Below are positions 7,535-15,428 of a DNA stretch of 64,000 nucleotides, piece by piece. Below the pieces are notes generated by a model. That model was not told the origin of the DNA. It searched no databases and worked only from the letters and a program-made list of their open reading frames with translations. The stretch lies in NCBI RefSeq assembly GCF_914271485.1, contig NZ_CAJZAG010000003.1, forward strand, positions 1 to 64,000. The letters are read 5' to 3'. How positions within the stretch are numbered: position 1 is the stretch's first letter; the number at the start of each line of letters is the position of its first letter. This DNA comes from Cupriavidus pampae (GTDB lineage: Bacteria; Pseudomonadota; Gammaproteobacteria; Burkholderiales; Burkholderiaceae). Position numbers and translations under genes: made by a program.

Positions 7535-7828
7535 ATGGCCACGCTGACGATCAAGGACCTCGCCGTCCACCGCGAACTCGATTTCCGCTCGATGTCCTGC
7601 GTGCGCGGCGGTGGCGCCCAGTGGGTATTTGGATGGATCCAGCCGTACGTTGCCCCACGCGCGAGCGCCGTGGCTCCTGTCGTGAACTTTTACGAGATCA
7701 ATTACAGCTTCTATGCTGAACAGATGAACAATCAGTTCCAGAGCATCGATGTCCGCAATGACGCGCCGAACTCGACGATCAATGTCGATGCGGGCCAAGG
7801 TGCGAAGAACAAGGGCCGGTTGATTTGA
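7535..7828 (+). CDS. Double-glycine-leader secreted peptide 1
   Basis: A 97-residue precursor: a 26-residue leader (MATLTIKDLAVHRELD... ending CVRGG) and a 71-residue Cys-free core starting GAQWVFGWIQPYV. Cleavage after GG by the C39 domain of the locus transporter is expected. The leader shares the DL, LD and VRGG positions with four other genes in the locus. The core is aromatic at first, then rich in Asn and Gln (EQMNNQFQSIDVRND), and ends in Lys/Arg. The start at 7535 has GGAG 8 nt upstream; the longer open frame from 7427 overlaps the promoter. The function is unknown. It could be a bacteriocin, a signal or an extracellular matrix peptide. Confidence 0.85.
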   Translation: MATLTIKDLAVHRELDFRSMSCVRGGGAQWVFGWIQPYVAPRASAVAPVVNFYEINYSFYAEQMNNQFQSIDVRNDAPNSTINVDAGQGAKNKGRLI

Positions 7829-7874
7829 GCCGGCCTCGGGAGCCCGCCGCCGGCCGCTATCGTCTTTATCGGCC

Positions 7875-7902
7875 TTTACTGAGGCGGGCGAGCCGTTATG
7901 CT
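7875..7902 (+). promoter_or_regulatory. Possible sigma-70 promoter of the PP2C phosphatase gene
   Basis: TTTACT at 7875-7880 and TATGCT at 7897-7902 with a 16-bp spacer give a moderate sigma-70 match, about 57 bp before the GTG start at 7959. No GG-N10-GC sigma-54 match was found here, so the phosphatase may be expressed constitutively. Confidence 0.35.
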
Positions 7903-7958
7903 GCCCCGGGGGGCGGCGCTTGCGCGGAGCCGCCTTTGATCCCGCGCCGGAGAGCACC

Positions 7959-8732
7959 GTGACCTGCGCTACGCAATTCCGCTGGACTTCCGCCGCCTGT
8001 ACAGACGTCGGACTGGTCAGGGAACGCAATGAAGACGCCTGCTTCGATGCCCCTGACCGTGGCATCTGGGCGGTTGCCGACGGCATGGGCGGTCACGCCG
8101 TGGGGGACTTTGCCAGCCGCACGATCGTGCAGGCGCTGGCGGCCATGGCGCCCACGCCGGAGCTCGACGATGTGGTGGCGGCGGCGCGTACGACGTTGCA
8201 GGCGGTGAATCAGGTGTTGATCGATGAGGCTGCCCGCATGCAGGTGCGGGTGATTGGCAGCACCGTGGTGGCGTTGATGGCCTGCGAGCGGCGGTGTGCC
8301 TGCCTGTGGGCGGGTGACAGCCGACTTTATCTATTTCGCGATGGGCATCTGAAGCAGCTGACGCGTGACCACAGTCAGGTGGAACGGCTGCGCGCGCGCG
8401 GGCTGATTACCGCGGAGCAGGCGCGGCGGCATCCGGCGCATAACACCATTACGCGCGCCGTCGGGGCCGCTGGGGCGCTGAACCTCGAGGATTTGCAGCT
8501 CGAGATTGGCGATGGGGATATGTTCCTGTTGTGCAGCGATGGGTTGAGCAACGAGGTGGAGGACGATGCGATTGCCGGGGCTTTGGCGGGGGGCGATTGC
8601 GAGATCGCGGCGCGGGCGCTGGTTGGCCTGGCGTTGGCCAATGGGGGGCATGACAACGTGTCCGTGATCGTGATTCGCGCGGAGGATATTGGTGGCGGAT
8701 CGGATCGGACGTTGTTGAACCCGGAGGTTTGA
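7959..8732 (+). CDS. PP2C-family Ser/Thr protein phosphatase
   Basis: A 257-residue soluble phosphatase that removes phosphate from Ser/Thr. All PP2C metal-site motifs are visible: VRERNEDA, IWAVADGMGGHAVGD, CACLWAGDSRLYLFRDG, FLLCSDGLSN and NGGHDNVSVIVI. I chose the GTG at 7959 because GGAG lies 6 nt upstream; a TTG at 7920 is in frame but lacks a ribosome site. It is convergent with the export operon. With the Ser/Thr kinase at 22853-25006 and the twin-FHA protein at 15425-18022 it should form a reversible phospho-switch, as PppA does in type VI secretion. The pairing is inferred from neighbourhood. Confidence 0.93.
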   Translation: MTCATQFRWTSAACTDVGLVRERNEDACFDAPDRGIWAVADGMGGHAVGDFASRTIVQALAAMAPTPELDDVVAAARTTLQAVNQVLIDEAARMQVRVIGSTVVALMACERRCACLWAGDSRLYLFRDGHLKQLTRDHSQVERLRARGLITAEQARRHPAHNTITRAVGAAGALNLEDLQLEIGDGDMFLLCSDGLSNEVEDDAIAGALAGGDCEIAARALVGLALANGGHDNVSVIVIRAEDIGGGSDRTLLNPEV

Positions 8733-8742
8733 TCAACGACGG

Positions 8743-10125
8743 TTACTTGCCATCGCCCTGTCGGCTGCCTCGGAAATCCTTCGAGTGGATGCCGTGCTTC
8801 TTCAGCAGCATCTGCACGTGCGAGCGGTTCATCTCGAAGCGGCGGGCGAGTTCCGCTACCGTGCCGCCTACTTCCTGCAATCCGCGTTCGAGGAAGGCGC
8901 GTTCGGCTTCGTCGCTGGCCGCGCGCTTCGCCTCGCTTAGGGACGTCGGCACCGGGGCCTCGATGCCCGCGGCGACCTTGGCCTGTGCGGCCGGGCCGGG
9001 ACGAATATCGGGGGGCAAGTGAGCGAGGTCCGCCGTGTCGCCGGCCAGGCAGGACAGCCGGTACATGATATTGCGCAGCTCGCGGATGTTTCCCGGATAG
9101 CCGTAGTGCAGCAGGAAGTCACGCAGGCGTGGCGTGAGCTTCAGTGGACGCCGCTTGAGTTGCCCCGCAGCCTCATCGCCGAAATACGCGATCAATAGCG
9201 GGATCTCGTCGCGCCGTTCGCGCAACGCCGGCAGCGAGACGTGGATCACGCTGAGCCGATAGAACAAATCTTCGCGGAACGTGCCCTCCTGGCTCATGCG
9301 CCGCAGATCCTTGTTGGTCGCGGCGACGATGCGTGTGTCCACGGCAATCACTTCGTCCGAGCCCACGCGCTGGATCTCGTGCGCTTCAAGCACACGCAAC
9401 AGCTTGACCTGCCCCGTGAGCGGCAGCTCGCCGATCTCGTCGAGGAAGATCGTGCCCGTATGCGCGCTCTCGAACTTGCCGCGGCGATCGCTGCTCGCGC
9501 CCGTGAACGCGCCCTTGCGATGGCCGAATAGCTCCGACTCCAGCAGGCTGTCGGGTATCGCGCCACAGTTGACCGAGATAAACGGCCGTTCGACGCGTGA
9601 GCCATTGGCGTGAATCACCTTGGCCATCAGCTCCTTGCCGGTACCGCTCTCGCCATCGATCAGCACCGGCAGATCGGTCGGCGCTGCCTTCTCGGCGATC
9701 TCCAGTGATTCGAGCAGCTTCGCGTTGTCGCCAAATGTCCCCTCGAACACGAAGCTGCGTTCGAGCAATGCCTGCCGCCGTTCACGCGACGACTGTGCGA
9801 TCGGCTCGATCTCCACGTCATGGTCGGCGATCTGCGCCGCTTCCGCGGCGGGAACGCCTTCTCGCGTCGCCGCCTGGACGAAGCGCTCCTTGTGGGAAAG
9901 TCCCATTACCTCGTCACGCAGCGACGTCGCCTGTTTGAGCAGCTTCTCGATCTCGGGACGCTCGAGGCGCGATGACCAGCGCAATGTCGAACGCAGGATC
10001 TCCAACCGCTCGATCAGCCCTGCAAATGACACCGCGGACGTCGTGAGTCGCGGGCCAAGGGTCATACCCACAGGCGTCTCGTCTGGCGGCGGAGCCGGTC
10101 GGCCGGGAGGATTGAACAGTTTCAT
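8743..10125 (-). CDS. Sigma-54-dependent transcriptional activator
   Basis: A 460-residue enhancer-binding protein. An N-terminal helical region of about 140 residues without a recognisable receiver domain is followed by the AAA+ core: Walker A GESGTGKE, the sigma-54 contact loop GAFTGA, FLDEIGELP (Walker B) and REDLFYRLSV. It ends in a Fis-type helix-turn-helix (GGTVAELARRFEMNRSHVQMLLKKHGI). It is the last gene of the export operon, overlapping the transporter stop by 4 bp. The absence of a phosphoacceptor receiver suggests control by direct protein or ligand binding. Sigma-54 promoters with a shared upstream inverted repeat precede three peptide genes and the LRAT gene, and this protein is the obvious activator. 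That assignment is inference. Confidence 0.93.
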   Translation of the reverse strand: MKLFNPPGRPAPPPDETPVGMTLGPRLTTSAVSFAGLIERLEILRSTLRWSSRLERPEIEKLLKQATSLRDEVMGLSHKERFVQAATREGVPAAEAAQIADHDVEIEPIAQSSRERRQALLERSFVFEGTFGDNAKLLESLEIAEKAAPTDLPVLIDGESGTGKELMAKVIHANGSRVERPFISVNCGAIPDSLLESELFGHRKGAFTGASSDRRGKFESAHTGTIFLDEIGELPLTGQVKLLRVLEAHEIQRVGSDEVIAVDTRIVAATNKDLRRMSQEGTFREDLFYRLSVIHVSLPALRERRDEIPLLIAYFGDEAAGQLKRRPLKLTPRLRDFLLHYGYPGNIRELRNIMYRLSCLAGDTADLAHLPPDIRPGPAAQAKVAAGIEAPVPTSLSEAKRAASDEAERAFLERGLQEVGGTVAELARRFEMNRSHVQMLLKKHGIHSKDFRGSRQGDGK

Positions 10126-13100
10126 GCCGCGCTCAACTGTTTCTGCACCAGCTGGTAATACATGCCACGCCGCTCGAGCAGTTCCTCATGCCGCCCCTGC
10201 TCGACGATCGCGCCCTCATACAGCACCAGAATCTTGTCGGCCTGCATGATCGTACTGAGCCGATGCGCGATGATCACTGCGGTACGGCCACGCAGGATGT
10301 CATGCATATTGGCGAGGATATTGCTCTCCGACTGCGTATCGAGCGCCGACGTCGCCTCGTCGAACACCAGCAGACGCGGGTCGTGATACAGCGCCCGCGC
10401 AATACACAGCCGCTGGATCTGCCCACCCGAGAGCCCGATGCCACGCTCGCCCACTACCTGTTCATAGCCAAGCGGCAGCTTCGAGATAAACGCGTGCGCA
10501 TCGGCCATCTTGGCCACTTCCTCGATACGGCGCCGATCGCCCGCATCGTCCCCGCACGCGATGTTCTCGGCAATCGTCCCAGAGAACAGCAGATTGGTCT
10601 GCATCACGTAGCCGACCTGCGCGCGGAAGAACTCGGTGTCGATCACGTTGAGATCGTAGCCATCGACGCTCATGGTGCCCTCGCTGGGCCGATAGAAGCC
10701 GACCATCAGCTTCGCCAGCGTGGTCTTGCCCGAACCGCTACGTCCCACGATCGCCACCATCTCGCCCGCGCGCACGTGGAAGCTGATGTTCTCCAGCACG
10801 TACTGAGTCTCGTCGCCCCCGTAGCGAAAGTACACGCCATCGAAACGGATCTCGCCCTGCAGGTCCGGCAGCATCACGCGCGATGCCACATCCTGCGGAC
10901 GCTGCTCGGGCTCTAGGTCCAACACGTCGCCGAGCCGCTCCATCGCCACCCCGGCATCGTTGAGCTGCCCCCATAGCGCGACCAGCCCCATCAGCGGCGC
11001 GAGCACGCTACCCATGAACGCGTTGAAGGCAATGAGCTGCCCAATCGTCAGTTCGCGCTGGAGTACCAGCGTCGCGCCCACCCACAGCACCGCAATGGTG
11101 GTGGCCGCATTCAGCAACTGGCTGACCAGTCCCACAAGAATGTGGAACGACTGCGCCCGATATTGCTGGTCCAGCGCCTTCGCATACTTGTGCTCCCAAC
11201 GCAGTCGCACCGCGCGCTCGATGCCCATGCCCTTGACCGTCTCCGCGCCACCGAGCGTTTCCATCAGGTAGGACTTGGCGTCAGTAGATGCGGTGAACAC
11301 ATCGCGCGCGTAGGTCTTGAGGCGCGGCGTAACGACCACCGTCAGCGCCGCAATCGGAATCACAAACGCGATCAGCAGCAGCGTGAGTTTGACGTTGTAG
11401 ACAAACATAATGCTGAAGTAGATAAACACCATCAGCAGGTTAAGCGCGGTCGTCACCGTGGACTCGGTCAGGAACGCGCGAATGGTCTGGTTCTCCTGAA
11501 AACGCGCAAAGATATCGCCGGTCTTGCGTTTGGCAAAGAACGACAACGGCAGCGCCAGCGTGTGCTTGAAGAACTGCGACATCATCGCGAAGTCCATATT
11601 GCGCACCATGAAGTTGGCCAGGTACGCGCGAATGGTCGCCATCAACTGCGTGAACAGATTGGAGATGATCAGCCCGACGATCAGCAGATGCAGCAGCCCC
11701 ACGTTCTGATGCACGACCACCCCATCGAGGATGTTCTGGATGATCAACGGCGGCACCACACCAAGCAGCTGAATCACGAATGTGGCCAGGAACAGATGGG
11801 CGAGGATGCGCTTGTACGGCGTCAGATAGCTGATAAAGCGCAGCCACGGCGAACGCGCGATCGACAGCTGCACCATCGACTCGCTGGCCGTGAATAGCAG
11901 GCATGTACCGCTCCAGCCGCGCTCGAACTCCTCGGTGCTCAGCTTGCGGAAGCCCAGCGCGGGGTCCGCCACCCATACGTGGTGCTGCGAGATGCCGTAC
12001 ACCACGACGTAGTGGTAACCCTCCCAATGCACGATGAACGGCAACTCGAAACCAAGCAGCGCGTCGCGCGTACATTGCACGCCGCGCGTGGTGAAGCCGA
12101 GCGATTCGCCCGCGCGCGCCAGGCTGTCGAGCGTGGCCCCCGCAGTGGTCACGTTGGCCATTTCGCGCAGCTTGCCAAGCGTCAGCGTCAGCCCATGGTG
12201 GCGGCAGATCATCGCCAGGCACGCGGCGCCGCAATCCATCTCCTCGGCCTGCTCGACGAGCGCAAAGCGCCGGATCAGGCGTTCACCGAATTCGGGGCGC
12301 GAATGCAGATCGAGGAGCACCGGCCGCTTGCGCCGCTCGGCCAGCTTCTGCTGGCGATGCAACTCGCGGTCGATCACGCGGATGCGTTCCTCGAGCACCT
12401 CGCGCAGCTTGCCATTGCGCTCAAGAATCAGCTGCACGGTCTTCTCGGGAATCACGAGCAACCGGACATCGGTTTCCGCGATCGCCGAGGCGATCTGCTC
12501 CTGCCGCATCACGCACGCGCGCTCGCCAAAGATATCGCCTTGCCCGAGCGTAGCCAGTGGGTACGACTCGCCGTCCTCGGTGCGCACGATGCGCACCGTG
12601 CCCTGCCGCACCACGTAGAGCCGCCGATCGTCGCGCCCGTCCTGCCGCAGGATCTCGCGCCCCGCCGTGACGCGCTTGACGCCCACGCTGCGCACCGCGT
12701 CTTCCAGCTCCGAACGATCGAGCTTGCCACGCAGGTCGAACAGCCGGGCGACAGAGCCGCCGGCGGAGCTGATCGCGACATAGCTGGTGATGAACGCGAG
12801 CGCGGCCGGATTGGCCGCCACCACGGCCTCGCTGACCGCGCGCGGAATGCACAGCAGCTCGGTCTTGCCCGACGCGCGCACCGACGACTCGTGTCGATAC
12901 TCGCGCAGCATGGCGATATCGGCAAAGACCTCGCCGGTCTTGCGCACGCCCATGCTGATTTCCTTGCCGTGCTCCTCGTTGAACACGCGCACCGAACCGC
13001 TACGCACAATGAACAGGCCATCGGCCGGCTCGCCCGCATTGCAGACGGTGTCGCCGAAGCCGAACTGCAGCGTGCGCGCACTTGTTGCAAGTCGCTCGAG

Positions 13101-13274
13101 TTCGGGACGTGTCAGCGACGACAGGATCTCGACGGTCGCCAGAAAATCGACGAGCACACCATGCGCATCGGGCGGCGCAGATGGGGACGAAGGCGGCGAC
13201 AAATCGGCTGGCGCGCCTGATGACGCGCCTGCGGCCGTGCCGGGTGCCATCTCGCTAGCGGGCTTCGATGACAT
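10122..13274 (-). CDS. C39-peptidase ABC exporter with two cyclic-nucleotide-binding domains
   Basis: A 1050-residue inner-membrane transporter that should cut double-glycine leaders and export the peptides. Order: disordered N-terminus; cNMP-binding-like domain 1 (about 47-165); domain 2 (about 170-295, GQGDIFGERA); C39 peptidase (about 335-460); six-helix ABC membrane domain (about 480-770); ATPase. The peptidase triad is intact: Gln342 and Cys348 in QAEEMDCGAA, His421 in HYVVVYG and Asp437 in VWVADPA. The ATPase has GRSGSGKTT, LSGGQIQRL and LLVFDEATSALD. Its start overlaps the isomerase gene by 20 bp. The twin sensor domains are unusual and suggest gating by a nucleotide messenger. Cyanobacterial HetC-like transporters have a comparable layout with one such domain. 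Confidence 0.95.
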   Translation of the reverse strand: MSSKPASEMAPGTAAGASSGAPADLSPPSSPSAPPDAHGVLVDFLATVEILSSLTRPELERLATSARTLQFGFGDTVCNAGEPADGLFIVRSGSVRVFNEEHGKEISMGVRKTGEVFADIAMLREYRHESSVRASGKTELLCIPRAVSEAVVAANPAALAFITSYVAISSAGGSVARLFDLRGKLDRSELEDAVRSVGVKRVTAGREILRQDGRDDRRLYVVRQGTVRIVRTEDGESYPLATLGQGDIFGERACVMRQEQIASAIAETDVRLLVIPEKTVQLILERNGKLREVLEERIRVIDRELHRQQKLAERRKRPVLLDLHSRPEFGERLIRRFALVEQAEEMDCGAACLAMICRHHGLTLTLGKLREMANVTTAGATLDSLARAGESLGFTTRGVQCTRDALLGFELPFIVHWEGYHYVVVYGISQHHVWVADPALGFRKLSTEEFERGWSGTCLLFTASESMVQLSIARSPWLRFISYLTPYKRILAHLFLATFVIQLLGVVPPLIIQNILDGVVVHQNVGLLHLLIVGLIISNLFTQLMATIRAYLANFMVRNMDFAMMSQFFKHTLALPLSFFAKRKTGDIFARFQENQTIRAFLTESTVTTALNLLMVFIYFSIMFVYNVKLTLLLIAFVIPIAALTVVVTPRLKTYARDVFTASTDAKSYLMETLGGAETVKGMGIERAVRLRWEHKYAKALDQQYRAQSFHILVGLVSQLLNAATTIAVLWVGATLVLQRELTIGQLIAFNAFMGSVLAPLMGLVALWGQLNDAGVAMERLGDVLDLEPEQRPQDVASRVMLPDLQGEIRFDGVYFRYGGDETQYVLENISFHVRAGEMVAIVGRSGSGKTTLAKLMVGFYRPSEGTMSVDGYDLNVIDTEFFRAQVGYVMQTNLLFSGTIAENIACGDDAGDRRRIEEVAKMADAHAFISKLPLGYEQVVGERGIGLSGGQIQRLCIARALYHDPRLLVFDEATSALDTQSESNILANMHDILRGRTAVIIAHRLSTIMQADKILVLYEGAIVEQGRHEELLERRGMYYQLVQKQLSAA

Positions 13275-14007
13275 GTTCCTGCGCCCTCGCCATCAGCCAC
13301 TCTTCCCGCAGCAGGCGGCGGATTTCCACCGCCACGTCGGCATCGAGCCGCGCCGGATGCTTGGCCCGCACCAGAAACACCTCGAAGAATGACTTGTCGG
13401 CCGCTGGAAACGGCCCGAGCAGGTCGCCGGCCTCGGCGTTGAACACCTTCGCCTCGATATCGCTCTTGAGCGAACCGCGCAACACCTTGCCAATCTCGCC
13501 GCCCTGCTCGCGCGTATCGGCAATCGAATGTTCGCGCGCCATCTCGGCAAAGCTGTCGGGGTCATCCTGCAGATAGGACACCAGCTCGCGCGCCTTGCCT
13601 TCGCTGTCCACGACGATATGGCTGACTTCGATGCTGTCGAACTTCGGCGAATTCAGCTGGAAGTAGGTTTCCACCGCGGCATCGTCGCCGATGCGCGCCA
13701 TCATCTTCTCCTGATACAGGCTGTCGGTGATAAAGCGCTCGAACTCGTCGAGGCTGACGCCGAGCGCGTCGAGGTAGTGGTTCATGTCGGACGCGCGGTG
13801 CAGACCCTGCACGCGCCGAAACTGATCGGCGCGCGCCTGGATCTCCTCGGGCGTCAGCGTCATGCCCTGCCGGCGCGCCGCGTGCACGGTCAGCTTCTCG
13901 CGCACGAGTTGCTCGACGATGCCCTCGAACTGCCCGGTCAGCTTGAGCACACGGATGAATTCTTCGACGCCGATCACTTCCTCGTCGATGCGCACGATGG
14001 CCGTCAT
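13255..14007 (-). CDS. Parvulin-type peptidyl-prolyl isomerase, SurA-like
   Basis: A 250-residue protein with a SurA-like helical N-terminal part (residues 1-115) and a parvulin domain around SHIVVDSEGKARELVSYLQDDPDSFAEMAREHSIADTREQGGEIGKVLRGSLKSDI. No signal peptide is visible (start MTAIVRIDEEVIGVEEF), so it probably works in the cytoplasm or travels with the substrate. A GGGGAGA ribosome site precedes the ATG. It lies 29 bp after the HlyD-type gene and overlaps the transporter start by 20 bp. It probably chaperones peptide precursors to the exporter; the precursor cores contain few prolines, so the holdase activity may matter more than isomerisation. That role is inference. Confidence 0.9.
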   Translation of the reverse strand: MTAIVRIDEEVIGVEEFIRVLKLTGQFEGIVEQLVREKLTVHAARRQGMTLTPEEIQARADQFRRVQGLHRASDMNHYLDALGVSLDEFERFITDSLYQEKMMARIGDDAAVETYFQLNSPKFDSIEVSHIVVDSEGKARELVSYLQDDPDSFAEMAREHSIADTREQGGEIGKVLRGSLKSDIEAKVFNAEAGDLLGPFPAADKSFFEVFLVRAKHPARLDADVAVEIRRLLREEWLMARAQEHVIEAR

Positions 14008-14036
14008 CGCTCTCTCCCCTTGGTTCTCGTAACGGG

Positions 14037-15428
14037 CTAGCCGGCCACCTGCCGGAATGGATCGAGCCCGAGATCGATCAGCCGCCGCTCGCGAACGACA
14101 ATCTCCGCGGTAGCAGTCATGCCATAGCGCAGCGGATACTTCTGGTCCGCCACGGCGTAGTAGTCCTGCGCGAGCCGCACGCGCCCTTCATACACTGGCT
14201 GCTTGTCCGGCCCCGACGGTTTGGTCGCGGGCGAGATGTATTCGAGCGTGCCCGCGATCAGGCCATAGCGCTGGTACGGAAACGCGCTGAACTTGAGCTT
14301 GACGGGCAACCCCTCGCGCAGAAATGCACGATCGCGTTCGGCGATCTCCACGCGCAGCACGGGCCGTGCATCCTTCGGGGCGATGCCGCCCAGCGGCGCA
14401 TTGGCCTGCACCTTGTCGCCACGTTGCGTCGACGTGACATCGGTGATCACGCCCGACACCGGCGCCACGATCAGCAGGAAGTTGTCCTTGTCGATGTTCT
14501 CGAAGCGAATGCGCGCGGCCGCCTCGGCGACTAGGCGCGCGGTCTGCACCTGCAGCCGCAGCTTGTCCTCGGTGCTGCCGATCTCGCGCATCTGCGCGTC
14601 GTACTGAATGCGCAGGTTGGCGAGGTCCTGCCCGCTCCCTTCGAGATCGGCGCTGGCCTGCGTATATTCGCGCGCCAGCCGCGCATCGAGTTCACTCAGG
14701 CGCGATTGCGCGACGCGCAGGCCGTTCTCAGCTTCCTGTGCGCTGGCGCGTTTGGCTTCCACCTGTGCCTGCGACACGCCGCCGCCACCGGGCAGCGCAA
14801 ACAAGCGCGCATAGCGGTCCTGCTCCTGCCGCGCGAAATCGCGGCCGCGGCGCGCGTTCTCCAGGTTGCTGCGGGCCTCCTGCAATTGCGCGCGCTGCTG
14901 CTCGGCCAGGCGCGTAGTGCCTTCGGCCATGCGATTTTCATGTTGCCGCGTACCAACCTCCAGTTGCTGCTTCAATGCGATCGCGCGGCGCTCCATCAAG
15001 GCCTTGCGTTCGGGAAACTGCCGCCACTCGCGCTCGGAATCTTCGAGCTTGAGCTGCGCCTCGAGCGCCTTGGCCGCGGCCTCGATCGCGCCGCGCGCAT
15101 TGAGGCGCGCAAGCACGTCGTCCTTCGACACCGGCTGCCCCTCGGCCACATAGATATCCGCGAGTTCGCCGTCCACGGGCGCATAGAAGCGGCGCACCTC
15201 GGACTCCGGCGCGAGCGTGCCCTGCGCGGTGACGATCACGTCCGCATGACCGAAGAACGACCATAGCAGCGCGCACAGCACGAGCCCCGCGGTGGCCATG
15301 ATGGTCAGCATCGACAGTCGCGACGGCTCGGCGGTCAGCAACGCGATGCCCTCCGCACTGTGATCGTCCAGCGCTTCATGCAACGGGCGTAGCTTGTTAT
15401 CGTGGTGATCACGGTTGGTGTCGTTCAT
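14037..15428 (-). CDS. HlyD-family periplasmic adaptor of the exporter
   Basis: A 463-residue membrane-fusion protein linking the ABC exporter to an outer-membrane channel. A short cytoplasmic tail is followed by one membrane segment at about 40-59 ([20 protein letters not shown]), a lipoyl half-motif ([21 protein letters not shown]), long coiled coils at about 130-300 rich in Glu, Gln, Ala and Arg, the second lipoyl half ([12 protein letters not shown]) and a beta-barrel domain ending [13 protein letters not shown] chose the ATG at 15428 because it overlaps the FHA gene stop as ATGA. The open frame extends to 15593, but that part is the FHA gene in another frame. It is the second gene of the export operon. 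Confidence 0.93.
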   Translation of the reverse strand: MNDTNRDHHDNKLRPLHEALDDHSAEGIALLTAEPSRLSMLTIMATAGLVLCALLWSFFGHADVIVTAQGTLAPESEVRRFYAPVDGELADIYVAEGQPVSKDDVLARLNARGAIEAAAKALEAQLKLEDSEREWRQFPERKALMERRAIALKQQLEVGTRQHENRMAEGTTRLAEQQRAQLQEARSNLENARRGRDFARQEQDRYARLFALPGGGGVSQAQVEAKRASAQEAENGLRVAQSRLSELDARLAREYTQASADLEGSGQDLANLRIQYDAQMREIGSTEDKLRLQVQTARLVAEAAARIRFENIDKDNFLLIVAPVSGVITDVTSTQRGDKVQANAPLGGIAPKDARPVLRVEIAERDRAFLREGLPVKLKFSAFPYQRYGLIAGTLEYISPATKPSGPDKQPVYEGRVRLAQDYYAVADQKYPLRYGMTATAEIVVRERRLIDLGLDPFRQVAG

